Part shown: positions 6,198 through 13,721 of the stretch, piece after piece
Position numbering within the stretch: position 1 is the first letter of the stretch
Layout: the number at the start of each line of letters is the position of its first letter
From: Phycisphaeraceae bacterium
GTDB taxonomy: Bacteria; Planctomycetota; Phycisphaerae; Phycisphaerales; Zrk34
Direction: 5' to 3'
Length of the DNA: 23,638 nucleotides
Assembly (NCBI GenBank): GCA_028281485.1
Contig: JANQJT010000075.1
Location: 1-23,638, forward strand
Program-made: the position numbers and the translations under genes
The notes under the pieces: model-generated
Told to the model about the DNA's origin: nothing
What the model saw: the letters and a program-made list of their open reading frames with translations, nothing else
Databases searched by the model: none

Positions 6198-7874
6198 ATG
6201 ACACTTCTTGCGACCAGCGCGGATATCACAATCGACTGGTGGGCGATCGGGATCGGCCTGGCCGGCGGGTTGGCGCTGTTCCTGTTCGGCCTGGAGCAGA
6301 TGACCGAGGCTTTGAAGGCGGTGGCGGGTGAGGGGCTGCGCACGGTGCTTGGGAAGCTGACGAAGAACCGTTTCACCGCGGCGTTGACCGGGGCGTTCGT
6401 GACGAGCGTGATCCAGTCGTCGAGCGTGACGACGGTGCTGGTCGTGGGGTTTATCAGCGCGGGGTTGATGTCGTTGCAGCAATCGGTGGGTGTGATCATG
6501 GGGGCGAACATCGGCACGACGGTGACGGCGCAGATCATCGCCTTCAAGGTGACGAAGCTGGCGATGCTGCTGATCGTCGGTGGATTCGCGGTGATGTTTG
6601 TGTCGCGCGGCGTGCGGTGGCGGCAGTGCGGTCAGGCGGTGATGGGGCTGGGGCTGGTGTTCTTCGGGATGAACCTGATGAGCGAGGCAACGGGGCCGCT
6701 GCGTGGGTATCAGCCGTTCATCGACCTGATGGCGCGGATGGACAACGTGTGGCTCGCGATCGCGGCGGCGGCGATCTTCACAGCGGTCGTGCAGAGCAGC
6801 AGCGCGACGACGGGCATCGTGATCGTGTTGGCGACGGGGGGGTTTATCGATTTGGAGAGCGGGATTGCGCTGGCGATGGGGGCCAACATCGGCACGTGTG
6901 TGACGGCGATGCTGGCGACGATGGGCAAGCCGCGCGCCGCGGTGCAGGCGGCGCTGGTACACGTGTTGTTCAACGTGCTGGGGGTGCTGATCTGGGTGGG
7001 GCTGATCGGGACCCTGGCGGACTTCGTGCGCGCGGCCTCGCTGGAGGCGGGGGCGGCGCGACAGATCGCCAATGCGCACACCGTGTTCAACGCGGTCAAC
7101 ACGGTCCTGTTCATCGGCTTTACCGGCCCGATCGCGCGGCTGGTGCAGGTGATGGTGCCGCCGCGTCCGGAGCCGGTGACGGTACAGATCGAGCCGAAGT
7201 ATCTCGACCCGGTTTACCTGGAGAGCGCGGGGCTCGCGTTCGACCGGGTCTTGCTGGAACTGAACCGCATGGGGGCGATGGTGATGCACGTGCTGTCGCG
7301 GTCTCGACGGGTGCTGTTCAGCGGCGAGGACAACGGGATCGACACGATGGAAGAAATGGAAGAGGACATCGACACGCTGCACGGCCACATCATCGCCTAC
7401 CTAGGGCACATCGATCAGTCGAAGCTGACTGAGGATGAAACCGCGGAGCTGACGGCGCTGATCGGTATCGCCAATGACCTCGAGGCGATCGGTGACCTGG
7501 TTGAGACCAATCTGCTGGTGCTGGGGCGCCAGCGGGTCCGGCAGGGCTTGGTGATCAGTGAGCAGACGGTCGACAGGATTGAGCCGCTCAGTGAAGCGGT
7601 GCGCGAGGCGTTGCAACTGACGCTGGATGCGCTAGCGCACCGTGACGCGGTCGCGGCCCGGCGCGTGGTGGGAATGAAGAAGGACATCAACGCACGTGTG
7701 GACGAGCTGGCGGCCCACCTGACGCGCAGGATGGCGGCCGACGAGCCAGACCGCGTGGCGACGTATCGGCTGGAGACCGAGTGTGTCGAGCAGATCAAGC
7801 GATCGTATTACTTTACCAAGCGGATCGCGCGCGCGATCGAACGACGGTGGGGCGAGTCTGAAGACAAGAAATGA
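6198..7874 (+). CDS. Na/Pi cotransporter family protein with PhoU-like C-terminal domain
   Basis: This 558-residue membrane protein belongs to the sodium-dependent phosphate (PNaS, NptA/YjbB type) family. It has two inverted transport repeats, each with the QSSS signature (73-76 and 199-202) followed by GANIGT (102-107 and 228-233). About eight to nine membrane segments end near residue 320. Residues about 340-550 are charged and helical and look like a PhoU domain, common in this subfamily and thought to regulate or couple phosphate flux. Direction (uptake or efflux) cannot be read from sequence; E. coli YjbB exports phosphate. ATG 6198 is preferred over TTG 6159 because it gives the usual short N-terminus. 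A TAGAAG hexamer lies 7 bases before it, an imperfect version of the -10 pattern seen at other genes. Confidence 0.92.
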   Translation: MTLLATSADITIDWWAIGIGLAGGLALFLFGLEQMTEALKAVAGEGLRTVLGKLTKNRFTAALTGAFVTSVIQSSSVTTVLVVGFISAGLMSLQQSVGVIMGANIGTTVTAQIIAFKVTKLAMLLIVGGFAVMFVSRGVRWRQCGQAVMGLGLVFFGMNLMSEATGPLRGYQPFIDLMARMDNVWLAIAAAAIFTAVVQSSSATTGIVIVLATGGFIDLESGIALAMGANIGTCVTAMLATMGKPRAAVQAALVHVLFNVLGVLIWVGLIGTLADFVRAASLEAGAARQIANAHTVFNAVNTVLFIGFTGPIARLVQVMVPPRPEPVTVQIEPKYLDPVYLESAGLAFDRVLLELNRMGAMVMHVLSRSRRVLFSGEDNGIDTMEEMEEDIDTLHGHIIAYLGHIDQSKLTEDETAELTALIGIANDLEAIGDLVETNLLVLGRQRVRQGLVISEQTVDRIEPLSEAVREALQLTLDALAHRDAVAARRVVGMKKDINARVDELAAHLTRRMAADEPDRVATYRLETECVEQIKRSYYFTKRIARAIERRWGESEDKK

Positions 7875-7897
7875 TCGTGCTGCGGGTCGGATGGGCT

Positions 7898-7903
7898 TAT
7901 GAT
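7898..7903 (+). promoter_or_regulatory. -10-like element before the YwaF-family gene
   Basis: TATGAT is followed by GTGCGGC (7 bases) and ATG 7911. The arrangement is nearly identical to that before hemB (TATGAT, GTGTCGC, ATG). It overlaps two in-frame ATGs at 7899 and 7902, which argues against those as starts. No clear -35 is visible. Confidence 0.5.
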
Positions 7904-7910
7904 GTGCGGC

Positions 7911-8618
7911 ATGTCGGCCTTGCTAACGCTTGCGGTGCATCGACCCGGACACATCGGCGCGGTCATTGTGACGGCGCTGGTGGTGTGGTGGTGTTGCTAT
8001 GTCGGGCGGCGCATGAAGCGATTTGGCGCTGAGGGGTTGTTTCGGCGGGTGCTGGCGGCGGCCACGGCGGTGGTCACGCTGACGGTGACGGTGGGGTGGA
8101 TGATCGTTCTCCACAGCGGCGGCGAGGGGGGCGTGTTGCCATTGCACATCTGTGACATGGCGGGGCTGATCGCGCCGCTGGTGTTGTTTTTCCGGGTGCG
8201 TTGGCTGCGTGCGGTGTTGTACTTCTGGGCGATGGGGCTGACGACGCAGGGGTTTGTCACGCCGATCGAGCAGAGCGGGCCGGACAACGTGAGGTTCTTC
8301 TTGTTTTGGGTGAACCACGGGCTGGTGGTGGGGGTGGCGATTTACGATCTGGTGGTCGGGGGATTTCGGCCGAGCCGGGCGGACCTGTTGCGGACGATCG
8401 GGATCACGGGGGCTTACGCCACGGCGATCTTCTTCTTCAACCGCGTGACGGGGGATAATTATCTTTTCATCGGGGACTCAAAGCCGGACGAGCCGACGCT
8501 GATCGATGCGCTGGGGGCGTATCCGCTTCGTGTGTTGTGGATGTTCTTGCTGGCGGCGCTGGCGCTGTGCCTGGCGCAGGTGCCGTGGGAAGTGGCGTGG
8601 TGGGTGAAGCGAAAGTGA
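7911..8618 (+). CDS. YwaF / TIGR02206 family integral membrane protein
   Basis: This 235-residue protein has about six to seven membrane helices. It matches the TIGR02206 (YwaF) pattern closely: LPLHICDMAGL (76-86), a helix with LYFWAMGLTTQGFVTP (103-118), FWVNHGLVVG (132-141), and NYLFIGDSKPDE (183-194) before the last helix. The family is widespread and its function is unknown; conserved His and Asn residues lie inside predicted helices. ATG 7911 was chosen because the upstream ATGs at 7899 and 7902 overlap a -10-like TATGAT. The gene follows the phosphate transporter by 36 bases but appears to have its own promoter. The gap from 8619 to 8783 holds a palindrome and the recA control region. 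Confidence 0.88.
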   Translation: MSALLTLAVHRPGHIGAVIVTALVVWWCCYVGRRMKRFGAEGLFRRVLAAATAVVTLTVTVGWMIVLHSGGEGGVLPLHICDMAGLIAPLVLFFRVRWLRAVLYFWAMGLTTQGFVTPIEQSGPDNVRFFLFWVNHGLVVGVAIYDLVVGGFRPSRADLLRTIGITGAYATAIFFFNRVTGDNYLFIGDSKPDEPTLIDALGAYPLRVLWMFLLAALALCLAQVPWEVAWWVKRK

Positions 8619-8658
8619 GTGCTTTCTGGCCAGTTTGGGCTTGCGGGGGCTTCCGATA

Positions 8659-8676
8659 GTGCCACCGGCCTGGCAC
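8659..8676. repeat. Short inverted repeat, REP-like
   Basis: GTGCCA and TGGCAC arms of 6 bases flank the loop CCGGCC. No T-run follows on either strand, so it is a poor intrinsic terminator. Its GC-rich composition resembles dispersed palindromic elements, but only one copy is in this window. Confidence 0.4.
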
Positions 8677-8691
8677 CGTTCAAAAAAATAT

Positions 8692-8706
8692 GAACAAATA
8701 CCGAAC
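8692..8706 (+). promoter_or_regulatory. Candidate SOS operator upstream of recA (GAAC-N7-GAAC)
   Basis: GAAC at 8692-8695 and GAAC at 8703-8706 are separated by exactly 7 bases (AAATACC). This is the arrangement of the alphaproteobacterial LexA box (GTTC-N7-GTTC on the other strand). A third GAAC lies at 8752-8755 in a similar ACCGAAC context, and GTTC at 8678-8681 forms an inverted repeat with the first copy. The window encodes no LexA, so the regulator is inferred. Confidence 0.45.
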
Positions 8707-8713
8707 GGGCCGC

Positions 8714-8741
8714 TTGCGTTTGGCCGATGTTTGGGTAACCT
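8714..8741 (+). promoter_or_regulatory. Candidate recA promoter
   Basis: TTGCGT (8714-8719) and TAACCT (8736-8741) are 16 bases apart. An overlapping -10 candidate is TTACAT (8741-8746). The repeats at 8692-8706 lie just upstream of this -35. Confidence 0.35.
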
Positions 8742-8783
8742 TACATCAACCGAACAATATTGACTCAAAGGCAGGTGACGATT

Positions 8784-9953
8784 ATGGTAGCCACAACGAC
8801 GCGAACTCGGGCAAAAGCAGCTTCATCCAACGGCAAAGGCGATGCAATGGCCAAACGGAACGGTTCGAAGGGGTCAACGGGGGCCAATACCAAAGACTTA
8901 CGCGAGCAGGCCCTGACGCAGGCGGTCACGCAGATCGAGCGGGCCTACGGCAAGGGCGCGATCATGCGGCTGGACGACGATCCGTCGCTGTTGCCGCCCG
9001 GTTTTATGACCGGGTCGATTTCTCTGGACCTGGCGCTGGGTGGCCGGGGCATCCCGCGGGGTCGCGTGTGCGAGTTCTTTGGGCCGGAGTCTTCGGGTAA
9101 GACGACGCTGGCGCTGCACGTGGTGGCCAACGCGCAGAAGGAGGGTGGCGTGGCGGCGTTTATCGACGCCGAGCACGCGCTGGACCCGTCGTGGGCCAAG
9201 CGTTTGGGGGTGGACCTGGAGAACCTGCTGGTCAGTCAGCCCGACGCGGGTGAGCAGGCGCTGGAGATCTGTGAGCTGCTGGTGCGGTCGAACGCGGTGG
9301 ATGTGATCGTGGTCGACTCGGTGGCGGCGTTGATCCCGCGTGCGGAGATCGAGGGCGAGATGGGCGATTCGCACGTGGGTCTGCAGGCGCGACTGATGAG
9401 CCAGGCGCTGCGTAAGCTGACCAGCGCGATCGCCAAGAGCCGATGCACGGTGATCTTTATCAATCAGCTGCGTGAGAAGATCGGCGTGATGTTCGGTAAC
9501 CCCGAGACGACGCCGGGCGGGCGGGCGCTGAAGTTTTACTCGTCGGTGCGGCTGGATATCCGTCGGACCAGCTCGATCAAGGACGGCGACAAGGCGGTGG
9601 GCAACCGCGTGCGGGCGCGTGTGGTGAAGAACAAGATCGCCCCGCCGTTCCGCGATGCGGAGTTCGACATCATGTTCGACGAGGGCATCAGCGCGTCGGG
9701 CGACCTGCTGGACCTGGCGGTGAACGAGGGCGTGGTGGATAAGAGCGGCGCGTGGTTCAGCTACGGCGAGGTGCGCCTCGGCCAGGGGCGGGAGAACTCC
9801 AAGGCGTTCATCCGTGAGAACACGGACCTGTTCGAGCAGATCAAGCGGGACGTGCTGATCAAGAAGGGCATCCTGTCGGAAGACGCGGCGCCCGCGGCGA
9901 TCGAGTCCGCTGTGGAGGTGGACCCGGCCCCGACGGACTCGGCGGAGGCGTAA
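8784..9953 (+). CDS. recA: Recombinase RecA
   Basis: RecA forms ATP-dependent filaments on single-stranded DNA, drives homologous pairing and triggers LexA self-cleavage. The 389-residue protein is complete: Walker A GPESSGKT (100-107), Walker B ending VIVVD (174-178), and the L2 DNA-binding loop region INQLREKIGVMFGNPETTPGG (226-246). Compared with E. coli RecA it carries an extra basic N-terminal tail of about 35 residues rich in Thr, Lys, Arg and Ala. The C-terminus is short and acidic (DPAPTDSAEA). The start at ATG 8784 is supported by AGGTGA (8773-8778), 5 bases upstream. An internal ATG at 8847 (MAKRNGSKG) would shorten the tail but has a weaker ribosome binding site. A strong terminator follows, so recA is probably monocistronic. 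Confidence 0.98.
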   Translation: MVATTTRTRAKAASSNGKGDAMAKRNGSKGSTGANTKDLREQALTQAVTQIERAYGKGAIMRLDDDPSLLPPGFMTGSISLDLALGGRGIPRGRVCEFFGPESSGKTTLALHVVANAQKEGGVAAFIDAEHALDPSWAKRLGVDLENLLVSQPDAGEQALEICELLVRSNAVDVIVVDSVAALIPRAEIEGEMGDSHVGLQARLMSQALRKLTSAIAKSRCTVIFINQLREKIGVMFGNPETTPGGRALKFYSSVRLDIRRTSSIKDGDKAVGNRVRARVVKNKIAPPFRDAEFDIMFDEGISASGDLLDLAVNEGVVDKSGAWFSYGEVRLGQGRENSKAFIRENTDLFEQIKRDVLIKKGILSEDAAPAAIESAVEVDPAPTDSAEA

Positions 9954-9983
9954 GGCCCGGCTGAACTGATGACACTCCATTCG

Positions 9984-10011
9984 ACCCCCGTTCGATTTGG
10001 CGGGGGTTTTT
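9984..10011 (+). terminator. Intrinsic terminator after recA
   Basis: ACCCCCG (9984-9990) pairs with CGGGGGT (10001-10007) around a 10-base loop, followed by a run of five T ending at 10011. It lies 30 bases after the recA stop. Confidence 0.88.
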
Positions 10012-10096
10012 AATTGGCGACCCAGTGGTCCGTGATCCGGTGGGTTTCGTCGCGTAAATCCTCGCGGATTGTGTGGGTTTTCCCTTGTGGATCAGG

Positions 10097-10124
10097 TTGC
10101 AAAAAGGGGGGGTGGTCCTATCAT
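10097..10124 (+). promoter_or_regulatory. Candidate promoter of the nuoJKLMN operon
   Basis: TTGCAA (10097-10102) and TATCAT (10119-10124) are separated by 16 bases, the best sigma70-like match between recA and nuoJ. It would give a leader of about 70 bases. The leader ends in a small hairpin, CCGGA/TCCGG (10183-10198), directly before ATG 10201. Confidence 0.5.
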
Positions 10125-10200
10125 TGTCGCTTCGCAGCGGTACGGCCCTTGGGTTGGGTCGGCCGCCAGAGAGATTAAGGAACCGGAAGCCGCTCCGGAA

Positions 10201-11205
10201 ATGGAAATAGCCTTCTACATTGCATCGGTGATCGGGGCGATCGCGGTGTATCTGATGATGCCCGCCAGCGGCCCTAAACCCAAGAAGCTGGGTGCGTTAC
10301 TGGGATTGGCAACAGGCGGCGGTTTGTTCGCCTACCTGCTCAGTCAGACGCCGGCTGATGTGCGCCCGGATCTCTATTTTTATGTATTTGCGCTGCTGGC
10401 GGTGGGCTCGGCGTTGCGGGTGATCACGCATCCCCGGCCGGTCTACTCGGCGTTGTATTTCGTGATGGTCGTGCTGGCTTCGAGCGGGTTGTTTCTGGTG
10501 CTCGAGGCGGAGTTTATGGCGTTTGCGATGATCATCATCTACGCGGGCGCGATCCTGGTGACGTACCTGTTTGTGATCATGCTGGCGACGCTGCCGCAGG
10601 CCGAGGGCGAGGAAGAGCAGGCCCCCGAATACGACCGCGTGGCGCGTGAGCCGCTGGGCGCGGTGGCGGTGGGTTTTGCGCTGCTGGCGGTGCTGTGTCA
10701 CGTGATCTTCTCGGGCGGGTTGAACGGTCAGACGCCTAAGGAAGTGGTGAAGACCAACCCGGCCAGCCCGCCGATCGTGTTTGCCGTGGAGACGGTGCCG
10801 GGTCGGATCATCGACACGCTGGTCGAGCGGGAGTTGCTGACGGCGGAGGCCGCGGCCGACGGGGCGGGGCTGAAGATGCGGGTGGAGGGCGAGGGCGAGT
10901 CGGCCATCATCAAGGCGACCTGGGGCGAGAGCGGTGCGGCGCTGATCGCGCTGACCCCTGAATTGAAAGAAACGCTGGAAGGCAAGATCGGCAACATCGA
11001 TCGTGTCGGTTCGGCTTTGTTTGAGGGCCACACGCTGGGCATCGAGTTAGCGGGCATCATCCTGCTGCTTTCGATGGTCGGTGCGGTGGTGATCGGTCGC
11101 AAGACGGTTTACACCGAGCCGGAGTCGCGTGAGCCCGACCTTGAGTACATGCACAAGGACGAGCCGCTGAGCGACGTGAGCGTGGGTGAGCAGCCCGCGG
11201 GATAA
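10201..11205 (+). CDS. nuoJ: NADH-quinone oxidoreductase subunit J, enlarged form
   Basis: NuoJ is a membrane-arm subunit of respiratory complex I whose kinked third helix takes part in the proton-transfer axis. The canonical core is visible: LRVITHPRPVYSALYFV (72-88), the helix with EFMAFAMIIIYAGAILVTYLFVIML (104-128), and a final helix GIELAGIILLLSMVGAVVIG (280-299). At 334 residues it is far longer than the usual 160-200. Two extra predicted helices (3-20, 29-47) precede the core, and about 100 hydrophilic residues (172-272) separate the last two helices. There is no frameshift, and codon use looks like that of its neighbours. ATG 10201 was chosen because it begins with a membrane helix; the frame is open back to 10069 but that part is not hydrophobic. 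nuoK follows after 37 bases. Confidence 0.92.
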   Translation: MEIAFYIASVIGAIAVYLMMPASGPKPKKLGALLGLATGGGLFAYLLSQTPADVRPDLYFYVFALLAVGSALRVITHPRPVYSALYFVMVVLASSGLFLVLEAEFMAFAMIIIYAGAILVTYLFVIMLATLPQAEGEEEQAPEYDRVAREPLGAVAVGFALLAVLCHVIFSGGLNGQTPKEVVKTNPASPPIVFAVETVPGRIIDTLVERELLTAEAAADGAGLKMRVEGEGESAIIKATWGESGAALIALTPELKETLEGKIGNIDRVGSALFEGHTLGIELAGIILLLSMVGAVVIGRKTVYTEPESREPDLEYMHKDEPLSDVSVGEQPAG

Positions 11206-11242
11206 CAAGCGACGACCCGGCGTGTGCCGGTCGAGAACGACC

Positions 11243-11563
11243 ATGAACGAAACCATCAGCCAGGTTGCCTTGAACCACTACCTGCTCGCCGGCGCGTTGC
11301 TGTTTGCGCTGGGGCTGATCGGGTTTGTGGCGCGGCGGAACCTGATCGTCATCTTTCTCTGCACGGAGATGATGTTTCAGGGGATCGTGGTGTCGATGGT
11401 GGCGTTCAGCCGGTACCACATGAACTTTGACGGGCAGGTGTTCGTGATCTTCGTGCTGACGATCGCGGCGGCCGAGGCGGCGATGGCGCTGGGCCTGGTG
11501 GTGCTGCTGTTTAGAAGGAAACAAACGCTCGACGCCGACGCGTGGTCGAGCATGAAGGGATAA
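11243..11563 (+). CDS. nuoK: NADH-quinone oxidoreductase subunit K
   Basis: NuoK is a small three-helix subunit of the complex I membrane arm. The 106-residue protein has the normal length. It keeps the two buried glutamates needed for proton transfer: Glu42 in the second helix (LCTEMMFQG) and Glu78 in the third (AAAEAAMALGLVVLLFRR), matching Glu36 and Glu72 of the E. coli protein. ATG 11243 gives the standard N-terminus; the frame is open upstream to 11186, but this would overlap nuoJ and add a charged tail. It sits between nuoJ and nuoL in the standard operon order, and the 39-base gap to nuoL contains nothing recognisable. Confidence 0.96.
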   Translation: MNETISQVALNHYLLAGALLFALGLIGFVARRNLIVIFLCTEMMFQGIVVSMVAFSRYHMNFDGQVFVIFVLTIAAAEAAMALGLVVLLFRRKQTLDADAWSSMKG

Positions 11564-11602
11564 CCCCCCCGGATGTTTGGGAATCAGGGCTGACTAAATT
11601 AA

Positions 11603-13708
11603 ATGCTGACACTCGCAGAAACAGTTCACCACACGACCGCCGGCGACCCGGCTGCGCTGCAGGGCGCGGTACAGATCGCCAAGTGGATCCCCGTGTTGCC
11701 GCTGGTGTCGATGCTGGTGTGCGGCCTGCTGGGTTGTCTGCCGAACAAGTCTTTGCGTAAGGCCGCGGCGCCGATCACGATCCTGGCGATCGCCGGTGCG
11801 TTTGGCATCTCGGTGAAGGTGCTCATGGCGGTGATGGGCGACCTGCACGGCGCCGGGGCGGGCGTGGTGGTTCACGCGTTCGATTGGATCCACGTCGGCG
11901 CCCCCGGAACCGATAGCTTCTTCGCGGCGAACTTTGGTTTTTACATCGACGGTCTGACGTCGGTGATGCTGCTAACGGTGACGGGCGTGGGCACGCTGAT
12001 CGCGGTGTACGCGTCCGGTTACATGGCCGGCGACACGGGTTACTTCCGATTCTTTGCTTACATCTCGCTGTTTATCGTGGCGATGACGCTGCTGGTGCTG
12101 GCGGACAACCTGGTGTTGCTGTACCTGGGTTGGGAGGGGGTGGGCCTGGCCAGCTACCTGCTGATCGGTTTTTACTACCGCAAGCCCAGCGCCGTGGCGG
12201 CCGCGAAGAAGGCGTTCATTGTCAACCGCGTGGGCGACTTCGGCTTCGCGCTGGGCATCATGATGACGTTCCTGGTGTTCGGACAGATCGGTTACGACGC
12301 GCTAATGGGCAGCGGTGGCGTGGCGACAGCCGAGCACGTGGCGACGCTGGGCGGCTGGCAACAGAGCGCGGTGATGATCATCCCGTTCCTTCTGATGCTG
12401 GGCGCGTTCGGCAAGAGTGCGCAGCTGCCTCTGCACGTGTGGTTGCCGGACGCGATGGAGGGCCCGACGCCGGTGTCGGCGCTGATCCACGCGGCGACGA
12501 TGGTGACGGCGGGCGTGTACATGGTCTGCCGCTTGATGCCGATCTTCCAGTTGAACCCGGCGTCGCTGTACACGGTGGCAATCATCGGTGGGTGCACGGC
12601 GGTGTTCGCCGCGACGATCGCGCTGTGCCAGTACGACATCAAGCGCATCTGGGCTTACTCGACCTGTTCGCAACTGGGCTACATGTTCCTGGGCGCGGGT
12701 GTGATGGGCACGACGGGCGCGGTGTTTCACCTGTTCATCCACGCGTTCTTCAAGGCGTTGCTGTTTCTCACGGCCGGCAGCGTGATGCATGCGCTGGCGG
12801 GGCAGCTGGACCTGCGGAAGATGTCGGGCCTGTTTAAGAAGATGCCGATCACGGCGGTGCTGATGCTGATCGGGTGTCTGGCGCTGGCCGGCGTGCCGTT
12901 TACGAGTGGTTTCTTCAGCAAGGACATGATCATCACCGAGGCGCTGATCAAGCACCCGTGGCTCGGTTGGATGGCGATCGGTACGGCGTTGCTGACGGCG
13001 TTCTACACGTTCCGCCTGTGGTTTCGCGTGTTCATGGGCCCAACCGAATACGAGATGGGCACCGAGCATCACGGCTACGAGATGGACCACGAGCCGGACG
13101 ATCACCATCACGGCCCGCACGAGATGCCGTGGCTGATGAACGCGCCGCTGGTGATCCTCGCGGTGGGCGCACTGGTCCTCGGCTGGCTGTGTTACAAGAA
13201 CACCGACTTCATCAAGGACATGATCCACGGCTCGACGGCTTACGTGAAGCACGAGACGATGGCCAAAGAGCTGGGCATGAGCCTCGAGGAATACGAGAAA
13301 CTCGAGCACGACAAGCACGCGTTTGTCTCGCTGGTGTCCGGCGGTGGCGCGATCGTGATGATCGCGCTGGCGGCGTTCTTCTTCTGGTTCAACCGCGGGA
13401 TAACGGCGTCGATCGCCGGAATGTTCAAGCCGATCGTGACGTTCCTGAACCGCAAGTGGTACATCGACGAGCTGTACCACGCGGTAATCGTGACGCCGTT
13501 GCGTGCGATCGGGTGGACGTGCTACCTGTTGTTTGATCGGTTCCTGCTGGACGGCGTGGTGTACGACGGTTTGTTCCAGTACGTGCCGAAGCTGGTCGGT
13601 GAGGCGCAGGCCCCGACGCAGCGCGGCAAGCTGCAGGGCTTTGCGTTGACGATGGGACTGGGTTTGCTGGTCGTGATCGCGATCATCGCCTTTAACGTGC
13701 TCAGCTGA
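11603..13708 (+). CDS. nuoL: NADH-quinone oxidoreductase subunit L
   Basis: NuoL is the distal antiporter-like proton-pumping subunit of complex I, with a long lateral helix along the membrane arm. The 701-residue protein matches the family. Visible key residues are Glu178 in LGWEGVGLASYLL, Lys271 in FGKSAQLPLHVWLPDAMEGPTP, Lys347 in DIKRIWAYSTCSQLGY and Lys384 in HAFFKALLFL. Together these form the usual Glu-Lys-Lys proton path. A histidine-rich hydrophilic loop at about 489-506 (HHGYEMDHEPDDHHHGPH) precedes the helices leading to the C-terminus; short His-rich loops here are common in NuoL. ATG 11603 is the only sensible start, with a weak ribosome binding site. The gap to nuoM is 13 bases. 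Confidence 0.97.
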   Translation: MLTLAETVHHTTAGDPAALQGAVQIAKWIPVLPLVSMLVCGLLGCLPNKSLRKAAAPITILAIAGAFGISVKVLMAVMGDLHGAGAGVVVHAFDWIHVGAPGTDSFFAANFGFYIDGLTSVMLLTVTGVGTLIAVYASGYMAGDTGYFRFFAYISLFIVAMTLLVLADNLVLLYLGWEGVGLASYLLIGFYYRKPSAVAAAKKAFIVNRVGDFGFALGIMMTFLVFGQIGYDALMGSGGVATAEHVATLGGWQQSAVMIIPFLLMLGAFGKSAQLPLHVWLPDAMEGPTPVSALIHAATMVTAGVYMVCRLMPIFQLNPASLYTVAIIGGCTAVFAATIALCQYDIKRIWAYSTCSQLGYMFLGAGVMGTTGAVFHLFIHAFFKALLFLTAGSVMHALAGQLDLRKMSGLFKKMPITAVLMLIGCLALAGVPFTSGFFSKDMIITEALIKHPWLGWMAIGTALLTAFYTFRLWFRVFMGPTEYEMGTEHHGYEMDHEPDDHHHGPHEMPWLMNAPLVILAVGALVLGWLCYKNTDFIKDMIHGSTAYVKHETMAKELGMSLEEYEKLEHDKHAFVSLVSGGGAIVMIALAAFFFWFNRGITASIAGMFKPIVTFLNRKWYIDELYHAVIVTPLRAIGWTCYLLFDRFLLDGVVYDGLFQYVPKLVGEAQAPTQRGKLQGFALTMGLGLLVVIAIIAFNVLS

Positions 13709-13721
13709 GCGACAAGGATTT

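Noticed and set aside
10183..10198. CCGGA/TCCGG hairpin before nuoJ as a riboswitch or attenuator
   Set aside because: The stem is only 5 bp, with no alternative fold or known ligand-binding features. It is noted only as a part of the leader.
13068..13122. Histidine-rich loop of NuoL as a special metal site
   Set aside because: Short His-rich stretches at this position before the ESPW-like or EMPW motif are common in NuoL proteins, so it is not a novelty by itself.
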